20,244 nucleotides of DNA from Syntrophobacter sp. DG_60 (GCA_001304365.1 LJNA01000028.1:1-20244); one strand, 5' to 3'; shown: positions 1 through 7,892, numbered from the stretch's first letter. Translations and numbers: made by a program. The notes: generated by a model from the letters alone, not told the origin.

Positions 1-93
1 CCTGCTGGTGATTATCGTGTTGAAGCATTTCTTAACGATACTCTATCACATGGCTTGGCGTCTTTTACAGTGACTCGAGTGGACCGAATGTAG
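1..93 (+). CDS. C-terminal end of an unrecognised protein (partial)
   Basis: Frame 1 is open from the window edge to a TAG at 91-93 and encodes 30 residues, beginning PAGDYRVEAFLND and ending FTVTRVDRM. The PAGxYRVEaFLnd...aSFTV pattern resembles the last strands of an Ig-like or CARDB-like beta-sandwich domain, as found at the end of many secreted or surface proteins. That is a pattern impression from a very short stretch, and the function cannot be assigned. The tail overlaps, on the opposite strand, the end of a short truncated reading frame (65-157). Confidence 0.45.
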   Translation, partial: PAGDYRVEAFLNDTLSHGLASFTVTRVDRM

Positions 94-157
94 ACATTAA
101 AGGGCATAAAGGAGCACTGCGTGTTTCAAAATGCCTGCATTTCTCACTAGCCATCAT
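65..157 (-). pseudogene. Beheaded 5' fragment of a small Cys-rich gene
   Basis: On the minus strand a strong Shine-Dalgarno (AAGGAGGGAC, about 159-168) stands a few bases before a tandem ATG ATG at 152-157. It opens a 30-codon frame starting MMASEKCRHFETRSAPLCPL. From memory, CxxF...SAPLCPL resembles the start of small uncharacterised bacterial and archaeal proteins beginning roughly C-x2-F-x-C-SAPLCPLD. After that motif the frame runs into antisense of the neighbouring plus-strand gene end and stops at 65-67. The reading favoured is a gene whose downstream part was lost by a rearrangement near 94-101. A genuine 30-residue peptide is possible but less likely. Confidence 0.35.
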
Positions 158-308
158 TGTCCCTCCTTAGTGTAAAACTCCACAGACTGGCTTATGTAAA
201 TCTTTAACTACTGGACTTTTGCGAATCTTTGTTGTATATGGATGCGACAGTGCTCCCCGTATAATGAAAGGGATTACCTGAATTTTTTTTAATTAAAACA
301 AGTCTTAG

Positions 309-707
309 GTGAGAGATTTTTATATAGAGAAAAAGATTTATTACCACGATACTGATTGTGGTGGTGTAGTTTACTATGCGAATTATTTAAAACATCTGGA
401 AGAGGCACGCACGGAATATCTTTTAAGTAAAGGGATTAACTTAAAAGAATTAGCTAGCAAAGATGTATGGTTTGTGGTTGCAAAAGTTGTGATAAACTAT
501 AAATCACCCGCAAGGTACCAAGATACACTTAAGATACTTACCAGGATTGAAAAAATGAAAGCCTCTGCCATCAAGGTATTTCAAGAAATTATCAAAAACG
601 AGACTATTGTAGTTGAGGCAAGGACAACCTTGCTCTGTGTAGGTAAAGATTTTAAACCCATTCCCATACCCCAGGAGGTAAGGCAATCCTTATTGGCTAT
701 GCAATAA
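309..707 (+). CDS. YbgC/FadM-family acyl-CoA thioesterase
   Basis: This 132-residue protein is a single hot-dog-fold 4HBT domain, the usual length for YbgC/FadM thioesterases, which hydrolyse acyl-CoA (or acyl-ACP) thioesters in the cytoplasm. The family motif appears as YYHDTDCGGVVYYANYLKHLEEAR near residues 12-35, given here only as the signature D-T-D-x-G-G-V-V-Y-x-x-Y with the expected catalytic Asp at D15 or D17. The GTG start at 309 directly follows an in-frame TAG at 306-308, so no longer product is possible; the ribosome binding site is poor. No tol-pal genes, frequent neighbours of ybgC, are present. The gene stands alone and converges on the minus-strand operon that ends at 899. Substrate is not deducible; the family call is firm. 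Confidence 0.88.
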   Translation: MRDFYIEKKIYYHDTDCGGVVYYANYLKHLEEARTEYLLSKGINLKELASKDVWFVVAKVVINYKSPARYQDTLKILTRIEKMKASAIKVFQEIIKNETIVVEARTTLLCVGKDFKPIPIPQEVRQSLLAMQ

Positions 708-736
708 ATTTAAATTATATAGGAATTTCCTTTTTG

Positions 737-879
737 GCCGCAGATAAACGCAGATTATCATGATTTTAAAAAATATATAGGTGATGGGGGATCACCATTA
801 GCCAATAAGAATGTTTTCTTAGCCCTATTTCCCAGTGGCTATTTCCTGTTTATTGGGGGTATCTGCGAAAATCTGTGGC
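737..879. repeat. Imperfect inverted-repeat element between convergent genes
   Basis: GCCGCAGATAAACGCAGAT (737-755) and the reverse complement of ATCTGCGAAAATCTGTGGC (861-879) match at 15 of 19 positions, bounding a 143-bp unit. Inside are two perfect 6-bp hairpins: GGTGAT/ATCACC (780-785 with 791-796) and TAAGAA/TTCTTA (806-811 with 816-821). The words cgcagat...atctgcg...atctgtggc resemble a dispersed intergenic repeat known from many bacterial genomes. It fills the 191-bp gap between two convergent stop codons and may help terminate transcription from either side, though no U-tract terminator is evident. Only one copy is in this window. Confidence 0.55.
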
Positions 880-898
880 TTGATTAATTTAATCAGGC

Positions 899-1267
899 TT
901 AGCTAGAAAGGAGCTCACGGAATCTTTCTAAAACAAAGTTTTTAGGAAAATTTTTCTTGGAGATATAAGGGATGATGTGCCTTTTAAGCCTTTCAGTCAT
1001 TGCTTGAAATACCTTTTGTTTTTCTTCTAAGGGTATAATCCTTCTTTGTTTCCTCTGTTGATAGGTAAGGTAATGCCCTACCTTCTTAGTAAATGAGCTA
1101 TGCCAATGAAGCGGGCTACCAAATTCTTTAAAATACTCGTTTTTTACTTCTATTCTGCATTTAACTACTGCTACAACGGTCCAAAGTCCCAAGGCCCCTT
1201 CCCTAGAGGCATCCCAGAGTTCTAAAGTAAGCCCATTTTTAAGGGGAATCTTATCATATAATATCAT
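899..1267 (-). CDS. Conserved-looking small protein of unknown function
   Basis: The product has 122 residues when started at the ATG at 1265-1267. That start overlaps the cysK-cysS stop as ATGA and has a good Shine-Dalgarno (GAAGAGGAG) about 9 bases upstream. An in-frame ATG at 1288 would add seven residues but lies inside the preceding gene. The protein opens MILYDKIPLKNGLTLELWD, continues with a predicted beta-rich half, then a basic helical half (QQRKQRR...ERLKRH). No signal peptide, membrane segment or metal-binding Cys cluster is visible. I half-recall similarly opening hypothetical proteins in Desulfobacterota but cannot name a family. Its stop/start coupling to the fusion gene suggests co-expression, and it is the last gene of the operon. 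Confidence 0.7.
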   Translation of the reverse strand: MILYDKIPLKNGLTLELWDASREGALGLWTVVAVVKCRIEVKNEYFKEFGSPLHWHSSFTKKVGHYLTYQQRKQRRIIPLEEKQKVFQAMTERLKRHIIPYISKKNFPKNFVLERFRELLSS

Positions 1268-3576
1268 TTGATGTTTCTCCTCTTCCAAAAAGTTCCTTGA
1301 GGTGTATCTATGAGCTCAATGCCCTGCTTTAAAAGTTCCTTCCTTATTTTATCTGCTTTTGTCCAATCTTTTTTCTTCCTTGCCTCATCTCTTTGTTTTA
1401 TCAGTCTTAGAATCGAACTGTCAATTTCTTCTTCTGCAAAATCCATGATATTAAGCGCTTCATTTATTTTTTTAAAGGTAGATAGAATCTTTTCCTTATC
1501 CCCTTTGCTTAAACCACTCTTTTGCAAGACAGGGTTCATTTTATGAATGAATTCAAAGATGGCTGCTAGGCCAGAGGAGATATTCAAATCATCGTCCATG
1601 ACCTTAACAAATCGCCTCTCTAAATAATTTATTAAATCTGATAAATTTCCATATAAAGGGCCTAATGGGCAATTTTTTACTTGAAAAATAAAGCTATTTA
1701 TTCGATTTAAACCCTGTCTTGTAGCATCTAGACCTTTAAGGGAGAAGTTAAGTGGCCTTCGGTAATGGGTAGCCAATAGAAAAAAGCGAATCTGCTCTCC
1801 AGTATAGCCCCTTTCTAACAGGTCATAGACAGTGAGATAATTCCCTAACGAACGGGACATCTTCTTTCCGTTTACAAATATAAGTTCACTATGGAGCCAA
1901 TAGCGAGCAAATGGCTTTCCTGTAAATGCCTCAGCGATGGCAATTTCATTTTCATTATGTGGAAATATTAAATCCATACCACTTGTATGTATATCAATGG
2001 TTTTATCCAGATAATGCATGGCCATAGCAGCACATTCAATATGCCAACCAGGCCTTACTTTCCCCCAGTGGGTATCATAGTAGATGCCAGCCTTTAATTC
2101 TGGCAATGTGCAGCGCTTAAATAAGGTAAAATCCCTAGGGTTCTCCTTTTCATAGCTATCTAAGTCTACGGTCATCCCTATTTTTATTTTATTAAGATTT
2201 ATCTTAGAGAGTTTTCCATATTCCTTAAACCTGGCAATATCAAAATAGACCGAATGAAGTTTTTCATAGGCATAGCCCTTTTTAATAAGGTAATCAGTAA
2301 TTTCAACCATCTCATTAATATGCTCACTGGCCTTTGGGTAATGATTGGCAGGTTTTATGCCCAAAATATGGGAGATTTTTAAAAATTCTTCTGTATAAAA
2401 TGAGGTCAATTCTGAAAGTGTTTTCCCTTCCTCCCCTGCCTTATTAATGGTCCTATCATCTATATCTGTAATATTTACTACATGTTTGACCTTAAGCCCT
2501 TTAAAACCCAAATACCTGTTAATTAAATCAGCTACAATAAGCCTTCTGCACACACCTAGATGGGGGATATCATGGACTGTTGGCCCACAGGAATACATTA
2601 AAATCTGGTTAGGTATGATAGGCCTTAGAAATTCCTTCCTGCGCGAAAGGGCATTATAAAGTCTTAGAGTAAGTTGCGGTCTTTCTATAAATAAGGAGGT
2701 GCTTAGGTATCTATCTGCTCCATCAGGGAAAATGACTACTATAGTGCCTTTATCTAAGGCCTTTGCCTTGCCGGTGGCTACATGCATGGCCGCACCTGAA
2801 CTCATCCCGACCAATATGCCCTCCTCTTTGGCCAGTTGCCTAGTCATGTGGGCTGCCTGTTCCTCAGTTACATTTATCTTTTCATCTAGGAGCTCCTTTT
2901 TATAGATCCCAGGTAGATATGATTCCTTTAAGTTTTTTAGCCCTGGGATCCTTTCTCCCAAATATGGTTCTACTCCTATAATCTTTATTTTTGGGTTGTA
3001 TTCTTTAAGCCTCTTAGCTATACCCATAACTGTTCCAGTAGTGCCTATGCCTGCTACTACCATAGTGACTTGTCCCTTTGTTTGTTTCCAGATCTCCTCC
3101 CCTGTGCCTTGATAATGGGCTAGAAAGTTGTAAGGATTGTTAAACTGATCGGTAAGGAAATACCTATCTGGTTCTTCTCGCACCAGACGATATACCTCTT
3201 CAATGGCCCCATCTGTTCCTAAATCTGCTGGAGTAAGCAAAATTTCTGCACCGTATGCCTTTAAAATATGGCGGCGTTCTATGCTCACTGATTCAGGCAT
3301 GGCCAATAAAAATCGATACCCTTTTACTGCTGTCACCATAGCCAAACCAATGCCTGTATTTCCACTAGTGGCCTCAATAATTACCTTATCTTTAGTTAAT
3401 AAACCTTCCTTTTCTGCCCCCTCAATCATGGCCAAGGCTATACGATCCTTGACAGAACCACTGGGGTTGAACATCTCCAACTTTGCTAAGATATTCACTT
3501 TTGGGTTGGGATTGAGCCTTTTGATTTTTACTAAGGGGGTATTCCCAATAAGGGACAATAAGTAAGAATGTCTCAT
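1264..3576 (-). CDS. Cysteine synthase / cysteinyl-tRNA synthetase fusion
   Basis: One 770-residue frame joins two complete enzymes. Residues 1-295 are a CysK-type, PLP-dependent O-acetylserine sulfhydrylase: PLP lysine K43 in NPSGSVKDR, phosphate loop SGNTG at 71-75, a second glycine loop AGIGTTGTVMG at 175-185. Residues about 300-770 are a class I cysteinyl-tRNA synthetase: zinc ligands C330, C515, H540 and E544, KMSRS at 572-576, and the usual C-terminal KADxIRxxL...DTPQGTxW. The HIGH motif is altered, reading HLGV at 339-342. I prefer the ATG at 3574-3576, two bases after the upstream stop; a TTG at 3615 in the same frame would add 13 residues inside the neighbour. Coupled cysteine synthesis and tRNA charging is the obvious inference. 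Whether the second half still aminoacylates is uncertain because of the changed HIGH motif. Confidence 0.92.
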   Translation of the reverse strand: MRHSYLLSLIGNTPLVKIKRLNPNPKVNILAKLEMFNPSGSVKDRIALAMIEGAEKEGLLTKDKVIIEATSGNTGIGLAMVTAVKGYRFLLAMPESVSIERRHILKAYGAEILLTPADLGTDGAIEEVYRLVREEPDRYFLTDQFNNPYNFLAHYQGTGEEIWKQTKGQVTMVVAGIGTTGTVMGIAKRLKEYNPKIKIIGVEPYLGERIPGLKNLKESYLPGIYKKELLDEKINVTEEQAAHMTRQLAKEEGILVGMSSGAAMHVATGKAKALDKGTIVVIFPDGADRYLSTSLFIERPQLTLRLYNALSRRKEFLRPIIPNQILMYSCGPTVHDIPHLGVCRRLIVADLINRYLGFKGLKVKHVVNITDIDDRTINKAGEEGKTLSELTSFYTEEFLKISHILGIKPANHYPKASEHINEMVEITDYLIKKGYAYEKLHSVYFDIARFKEYGKLSKINLNKIKIGMTVDLDSYEKENPRDFTLFKRCTLPELKAGIYYDTHWGKVRPGWHIECAAMAMHYLDKTIDIHTSGMDLIFPHNENEIAIAEAFTGKPFARYWLHSELIFVNGKKMSRSLGNYLTVYDLLERGYTGEQIRFFLLATHYRRPLNFSLKGLDATRQGLNRINSFIFQVKNCPLGPLYGNLSDLINYLERRFVKVMDDDLNISSGLAAIFEFIHKMNPVLQKSGLSKGDKEKILSTFKKINEALNIMDFAEEEIDSSILRLIKQRDEARKKKDWTKADKIRKELLKQGIELIDTPQGTFWKRRNIK

Positions 3577-3577
3577 T

Positions 3578-4786
3578 CTACCATTTTTCAATAAGATACG
3601 GCTTTGCCTTTTCAAATATCATGCACTCGTTTTCAATGAATTCTTCTGCCTCTTGGATAGAGAATCTTTCTACCTTTTTTGTATAAGATAATACCTTACC
3701 AAAATAGAGCGGGGTTAATGCCTTAAGTAGCATTTCTTTATTTACAACTTGATTTTTATAAGCTATAGCAAAATCATAAAGGGTTTTTGCCCACATTTCC
3801 GTGGGAAAGTCAAATTTTTCAAAAGAAAAGGTCTTAATTTCTTTAAGTTTATGGAGATTGGCTTTATCTAAAATCCTTTCCCATATAGCTATGTACTCTT
3901 CAAAACCTTTAAGGAATCTGCTATAAAGTGCCTTTTGATCTATATCAACAGGAGGAGGCAATTCTGTTTCTCCAAATCCAAATCCATATATAGCAGTGGG
4001 TTTGCTCCATTTCACCTCTTTCCAATGCTTGGAGAATGGGGACATTAAATCAAAGATTGTCCCGATTACCTGATAAAACATGGCTCCTAGCATTTTGGCT
4101 GGGTCTTTTGCCCTATGGATCTTGGGACGACCCATAAAGGATTGACAGATAGGAAGACCTTTATTTATAGCTAGGGTGGTCATCCATATATCTATCCCAA
4201 ATTGGGCCACCATTTCTTCCCAATACCTTCCATCAGCGTAATTTTTTGCCATTTCATCAGAGAAGGCAAAATCTCCCCCAATAGGCTGTCGGATTCGCCT
4301 TCCATAAAGGGCCCTTATTAAGGGGTAGGCAATACTATTTGTGATAGTGCCATCATATTTATGACGGACATAGAGGGGTGAGACAAAGTCAAAGTTGTTA
4401 AAGACGGGCTCAGCTAAGTTTTTAATCCATTTAGGGGTAATGCTTTTTAAATCTGCATCAACTACAATAACCGCCTTTGCCCCCAACTGGGAAACTTTAT
4501 AAAAAAGACTTCTTAAATTGTTACCTTTACCTCTAATCCCTGGGGGGGTAGAGATATAAATCTTGGGTACATCTGTAGGTGTGTTAAGGAATACTTCCTT
4601 AGTGCCATCTGTAGAATGATTGTCACAATTTATGATTACACATTTAAACTGTGAAAAATATAACCTCAAACCCTGGGCAGCTATTTTTGTAGGAAAAGCA
4701 ATAGAATCTGCCTCATTATAAGAAGGAATGCCAACTACAACTTCTGCCTGCTTTATGTCATGAGGATTTTCTTCTATATGGATCAT
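3578..4786 (-). CDS. GT-A glycosyltransferase, glucosylglycerate/GpgS-like candidate
   Basis: This 402-residue soluble protein has a GT-2-like nucleotide-sugar domain: VVVGIPSYNEADSI at about residues 16-29, a conserved block CDNHSTDGTKE (54-64), PPGIRGKGNN (81-90), and a metal-binding DxD as D110-A-D112. The IRQPIGGDFAFS block at 165-176 and a later GIDIWMT fit retaining glycosyltransferases of the glucosyl-3-phosphoglycerate synthase/glucosylglycerate synthase kind (GT81-like), which build compatible solutes from NDP-glucose and (phospho)glycerate. That subfamily is recalled from motif resemblance, so donor and acceptor are unproven. There are no transmembrane segments. It starts 18 bp after mqnA and ends 1 bp before the preferred cysK-cysS start, so it is probably co-transcribed with both. 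No dedicated phosphatase gene is adjacent. Confidence 0.75.
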   Translation of the reverse strand: MIHIEENPHDIKQAEVVVGIPSYNEADSIAFPTKIAAQGLRLYFSQFKCVIINCDNHSTDGTKEVFLNTPTDVPKIYISTPPGIRGKGNNLRSLFYKVSQLGAKAVIVVDADLKSITPKWIKNLAEPVFNNFDFVSPLYVRHKYDGTITNSIAYPLIRALYGRRIRQPIGGDFAFSDEMAKNYADGRYWEEMVAQFGIDIWMTTLAINKGLPICQSFMGRPKIHRAKDPAKMLGAMFYQVIGTIFDLMSPFSKHWKEVKWSKPTAIYGFGFGETELPPPVDIDQKALYSRFLKGFEEYIAIWERILDKANLHKLKEIKTFSFEKFDFPTEMWAKTLYDFAIAYKNQVVNKEMLLKALTPLYFGKVLSYTKKVERFSIQEAEEFIENECMIFEKAKPYLIEKW

Positions 4787-4804
4787 ATTAAATTAAAAAA
4801 GCAA

Positions 4805-5668
4805 CTAACAAAGAATAGGCTGTTCGAAAAATTCATGTTCTGATTTCAAATGGGCTATCATTAGCCTAGGTATACTTTTAATTTCACACATCTTTTTAAG
4901 ATGCCTAAAAAATAAGCAAAGGCTATCAAGGTGCGTCTTTTTTAAATCATAATTTAAATGTGACCAATAATCAATATAGTCTTCAGGTTTCCAATTAATT
5001 TTATTTACACACATATTTGCCAGTTCTTCGAGGTGATTTAATCCCCAATTTTTAGAAAAAAGAAGAGACTGCCAGATTTGTTTAGTAATTTCAAAAGATT
5101 TGTCTAAAATCTCCTTTCTTATTGCAAACACACCAAAGACAAAAGGCAAATTTGTCATTTCATACCAAGCCTTTCCTAAATCCAACTGATAAGGATAAAT
5201 CCCTTTTGCTCCAAGACATAAGGCATCGTCTCCAATAGCCAATCCACCTGCAATTTCCATATTTTTTTTATTTTTAAGCTCACCTTTTAGATAAATAGGG
5301 CTTACATTAAAACACCTTTTAATAATAAGTTTAAGCAATGCAATGGATGTAGCTGACTTGGAAGTAAAATATACAGGGGCACCATCCAACCTGTGATATG
5401 GCAGATGGCTAAAAAACATTACACTTTTAACCGCACCATAGCTAGAAATAGAAAGATCGGGTAAAATGTAGCAATCTTCTGCCAAATCTAAACATGCTAT
5501 AGAAGATATAAGGCTAACATCTGTTTTCCCTTCTTTTAATAATTGGTTGAGTTTAGACGGTGGGCCTATTGTAAATCTTAATTTTGCCCCTTTTATTATA
5601 TGCCTTTTTAAAGCATAGTAGATAGGCATACAATTTAAAAAAGGAAATTCCCCTAAATTTAGGGTCAT
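4805..5668 (-). CDS. mqnA: Chorismate dehydratase MqnA
   Basis: The 287-residue product matches MqnA, a periplasmic-binding-protein-like fold enzyme acting in the cytoplasm. It dehydrates chorismate to 3-[(1-carboxyvinyl)oxy]benzoate, the first step of the futalosine route to menaquinone. Visible family blocks are FLNCMPI near the start, GPPSKLNQLLKEGKTDVSLIS (the P-x-x-LN-x-x-L-x-x-G-x-x-D pattern, about 35-55), ISSYGAVKSVMFF (about 74-86), a Ser/Thr-rich block ending SATS, LAIGDDAL, and DLGKAWYEMTNLPFVFG. Length is normal. There is no signal sequence. The ATG lies one base after the mqnX stop, indicating translational coupling. MqnA supplies the substrate for MqnE, encoded by the same operon. 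Confidence 0.93.
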   Translation of the reverse strand: MTLNLGEFPFLNCMPIYYALKRHIIKGAKLRFTIGPPSKLNQLLKEGKTDVSLISSIACLDLAEDCYILPDLSISSYGAVKSVMFFSHLPYHRLDGAPVYFTSKSATSIALLKLIIKRCFNVSPIYLKGELKNKKNMEIAGGLAIGDDALCLGAKGIYPYQLDLGKAWYEMTNLPFVFGVFAIRKEILDKSFEITKQIWQSLLFSKNWGLNHLEELANMCVNKINWKPEDYIDYWSHLNYDLKKTHLDSLCLFFRHLKKMCEIKSIPRLMIAHLKSEHEFFEQPILC

Positions 5669-5669
5669 T

Positions 5670-6854
5670 TTATTTAACCCAGTCTATCTTTTTTTCACAG
5701 CCGCTTTCTATTATTGAAGTAGCTATATTCCTTCCACAAGTAGGCAGTGCGATCATCTTTGCAAGGTCTCCAGGTGCCAATATTCCCAGATTTCTCTTTC
5801 CTAATGCCATTGCCCCATTTAAAGTAGCCATTTCGATCAATTCGGTTGAAGAAAATGGGCCATTTTCCAAAAGATAGGCCATTTCTTTAAACAGATTCAA
5901 ATCCTTGTTACTTGCCGGGCTATCTGTACCTAGGGAAAGCAAAAGCCCTGCCTCCTTTAGGTATTTCCAAGGTGCTTGATTTAGGCCTAGATAGTGATTG
6001 CTCCGAGGGCAAAGGCAGATGTTTACCTGCCTTTTCTTTAAGATTTCTATATCTTCATTGTTTATCTCAACTGCATGCACACAAATGGTATCATTGTCAA
6101 GGATGCCCAAGCCCTCTAAATAGGCTACAGGTGACTTTTTTGGAGGTTTAAAGTCATCATCCCAGGCACCATGAAACATCAGTATTTCCTTTAAGGCCCC
6201 TTTTGCTGTCATAAGAAAATCCACTTCATCTCTACTTTCAGCTATATGAATGCTCAGTTTTTTATTATGGGCCTTTGCCAAATGCTTTGCCTTTCTTATA
6301 TATTCAGGATGGACAGTATAAGGCGCATGCAATGCTGGTTGAATGCCTAATTCTATGCCTACCTTCCAAAGGGGCCATCTTTCTTCAGCCATTTCCCTTT
6401 TAAAGCCCAGGAATTCTAAAAAAGGCAAAAACGAGCTATTTGCATTTGAAGGATAATTGGGCAGTGTATTTCTAATGTCTCCTACCAAACCAGTGCCGCT
6501 AGAGCTTATCTCAAGAGCGGCCTTTTTCTCTGCCAAGAATTGCTCTTTTTCATTTATACCCATCCTTTCTTTAACTACCTGCCACAGCCAACTGGTGAAA
6601 TTTTCTTGTGGTTTTACTAATCTTTCTAAGGCAGAGAGCTCTAAATGAGTATGGGCATTCACCAAGGCAGGCATAATTGCCTTTTCACCATAGTCTATCA
6701 CCTTTGCTGAAAATTGCCTTTTTATCTCACTGAATTTATCTATAGACAAAATCTGACCGTCTTTTACAACTATTGCCCCATCCTCAATAGGTGGTCGGAT
6801 CACAGGATAGATAAATTTGGCACGAAAGGCCAAAAGGCCCTCAAACCCACTCAT
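5670..6854 (-). CDS. mqnX: Aminodeoxyfutalosine deaminase (amidohydrolase)
   Basis: This 394-residue member of the ATZ/TRZ-type amidohydrolase superfamily has the metal-site motifs in order: HTH at 68-70 in NAHTHLELSAL, HAPYTVHPE, HIAES (His plus Glu), a His in CVHAVEI, and the catalytic Asp in LGTDSPASN. A small N-terminal beta-sandwich (AIVVKDGQILSID) is typical. The motifs alone fit several deaminases such as S-adenosylhomocysteine or methylthioadenosine deaminase. Assignment to 6-aminodeoxyfutalosine deamination rests on its place between mqnC and mqnA. In this branch MqnX converts aminodeoxyfutalosine from MqnE to futalosine, which MqnB then hydrolyses; no mqnB is in the window. The start overlaps the mqnC end by 14 bp. 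Confidence 0.87.
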   Translation of the reverse strand: MSGFEGLLAFRAKFIYPVIRPPIEDGAIVVKDGQILSIDKFSEIKRQFSAKVIDYGEKAIMPALVNAHTHLELSALERLVKPQENFTSWLWQVVKERMGINEKEQFLAEKKAALEISSSGTGLVGDIRNTLPNYPSNANSSFLPFLEFLGFKREMAEERWPLWKVGIELGIQPALHAPYTVHPEYIRKAKHLAKAHNKKLSIHIAESRDEVDFLMTAKGALKEILMFHGAWDDDFKPPKKSPVAYLEGLGILDNDTICVHAVEINNEDIEILKKRQVNICLCPRSNHYLGLNQAPWKYLKEAGLLLSLGTDSPASNKDLNLFKEMAYLLENGPFSSTELIEMATLNGAMALGKRNLGILAPGDLAKMIALPTCGRNIATSIIESGCEKKIDWVK

Positions 6855-7860
6855 ATCTCATATTCCTTCTTTGTGGTCTAAGACCTGCATCTTTAATAAG
6901 ATATCTTATTTCCTCTTCTTTGAGCTTGAAGCTCACACCAGTTGCGGCTACTACATTTTCCTCTATCATTAAGCTTCCCATATCATTTGCACCAAAAAAT
7001 AGGGATATCTGTCCGATCTTTGGCCCCTGTGTCACCCAGGAGGCCTGGATATTTGGGATATTATCTAATACAATTCTTGAGATGGCCAATGTTTTTAAAT
7101 ACTCTACTGCCCCTACTGCCCTTATATGGTTTAAGGCAGTATTTCTAGGTTGAAATGTCCATGGAATAAATGCAGTAAATCCATGGGTCTTATCCTGCAA
7201 TGCCCTAATCTTCGACATATGTTCTATCCTCTCAGCATATGTTTCAATGTGCCCAAACATCATGGTAGCGGTGGTTTTAATACCTAATCTATGAGCAATT
7301 TCCATAATATTAAGCCAGGTAGATGTATCACACTTATTTGGAGAAATTTTTTTTCTCACTCTTTCCACCAATATCTCTGCCCCACCCCCTGGGATAGAAT
7401 CCAGGCCTGCATTTTTTAAACGCAACAGCGTTTCTTTAATGCTAAGGTTTGAATTTTTAGCAATATGAGTAATCTCTGGGGCAGAAAGACCATGGATATG
7501 GATGGGATATCGGCCTTTGATGCCAGAAAGCATATCCTCATAAAATCCAATATCTAAGTCTGGGTGCAATCCCCCTTGAAGCAATATCTGGATACCGCCC
7601 AGGGCTATGGTCTCCTCTATCTTTTTAAAAAGCTCCTGAAAGGAGAGAAGATATGCATTTTCTGCCTCCTTTTTTCTCCAAAATGCGCAAAATTTACAGC
7701 CAGATATACAAATATTGGTATAGTTTATATTTCTATCTACAATATAAGTGACTACAGGCTCCGGGTGCATCCTCTGCCTTATTGAGTTTGCTAGATGCCC
7801 CAAGATGAGCAAATCCCATTCAAATAGACCAGTGGCCTCTTCCTTAGTAATTCTTTCAAT
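6841..7860 (-). CDS. mqnC: Cyclic dehypoxanthinyl futalosine synthase MqnC, 5' end disturbed
   Basis: A radical SAM enzyme that cyclises dehypoxanthinyl futalosine. The cluster-binding cysteines lie in CISGCKFCAF (CxxxCxxC), preceded by TYIVDRNINYTN; QGGLHPDL, PGGGAEILVERVR and TATMMFGHIETYAERIEH are typical of MqnC rather than MqnE. The first standard in-frame start, a TTG at 7810-7812, is too short: the same frame upstream still encodes recognisable MqnC sequence, IERITKEEATGLFEWD, back to an in-frame TGA at 7861-7863, with only an ATT at 7858-7860 as possible start. In another frame just upstream lies LLLEMVLN, which would complete the usual 'VLxGERIxxEEA' opening. The simplest reading is a 2-base loss or 1-base gain near 7858-7862. 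Either a damaged gene, an unusual start, or a sequencing error. Confidence 0.85.
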   Translation of the reverse strand: MERITKEEATGLFEWDLLILGHLANSIRQRMHPEPVVTYIVDRNINYTNICISGCKFCAFWRKKEAENAYLLSFQELFKKIEETIALGGIQILLQGGLHPDLDIGFYEDMLSGIKGRYPIHIHGLSAPEITHIAKNSNLSIKETLLRLKNAGLDSIPGGGAEILVERVRKKISPNKCDTSTWLNIMEIAHRLGIKTTATMMFGHIETYAERIEHMSKIRALQDKTHGFTAFIPWTFQPRNTALNHIRAVGAVEYLKTLAISRIVLDNIPNIQASWVTQGPKIGQISLFFGANDMGSLMIEENVVAATGVSFKLKEEEIRYLIKDAGLRPQRRNMRYEWV

Positions 7861-7892
7861 TCAAAACCATTTCCAACAGTAATCTCTCATCC

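Noticed and set aside
260..265. TATAAT upstream of the YbgC-like gene
   Set aside because: A perfect -10 word, but at 16-18 bp spacing no -35-like sequence is present (the nearest TTG word is about 25 bp upstream), so I do not call a promoter.
245..283. Plus-strand reading GCDSAPRIMKGIT near the inverted repeat, echoing the SAP motif on the other strand
   Set aside because: The similarity comes from the 9-bp inverted repeat alone; the frame has no start signal and no family resemblance beyond three residues.
3577..3615. Upstream TTG start for cysK-cysS
   Set aside because: It would add 13 residues lying in the 3' end of the glycosyltransferase gene, and CysK homology begins right after the ATG at 3576.
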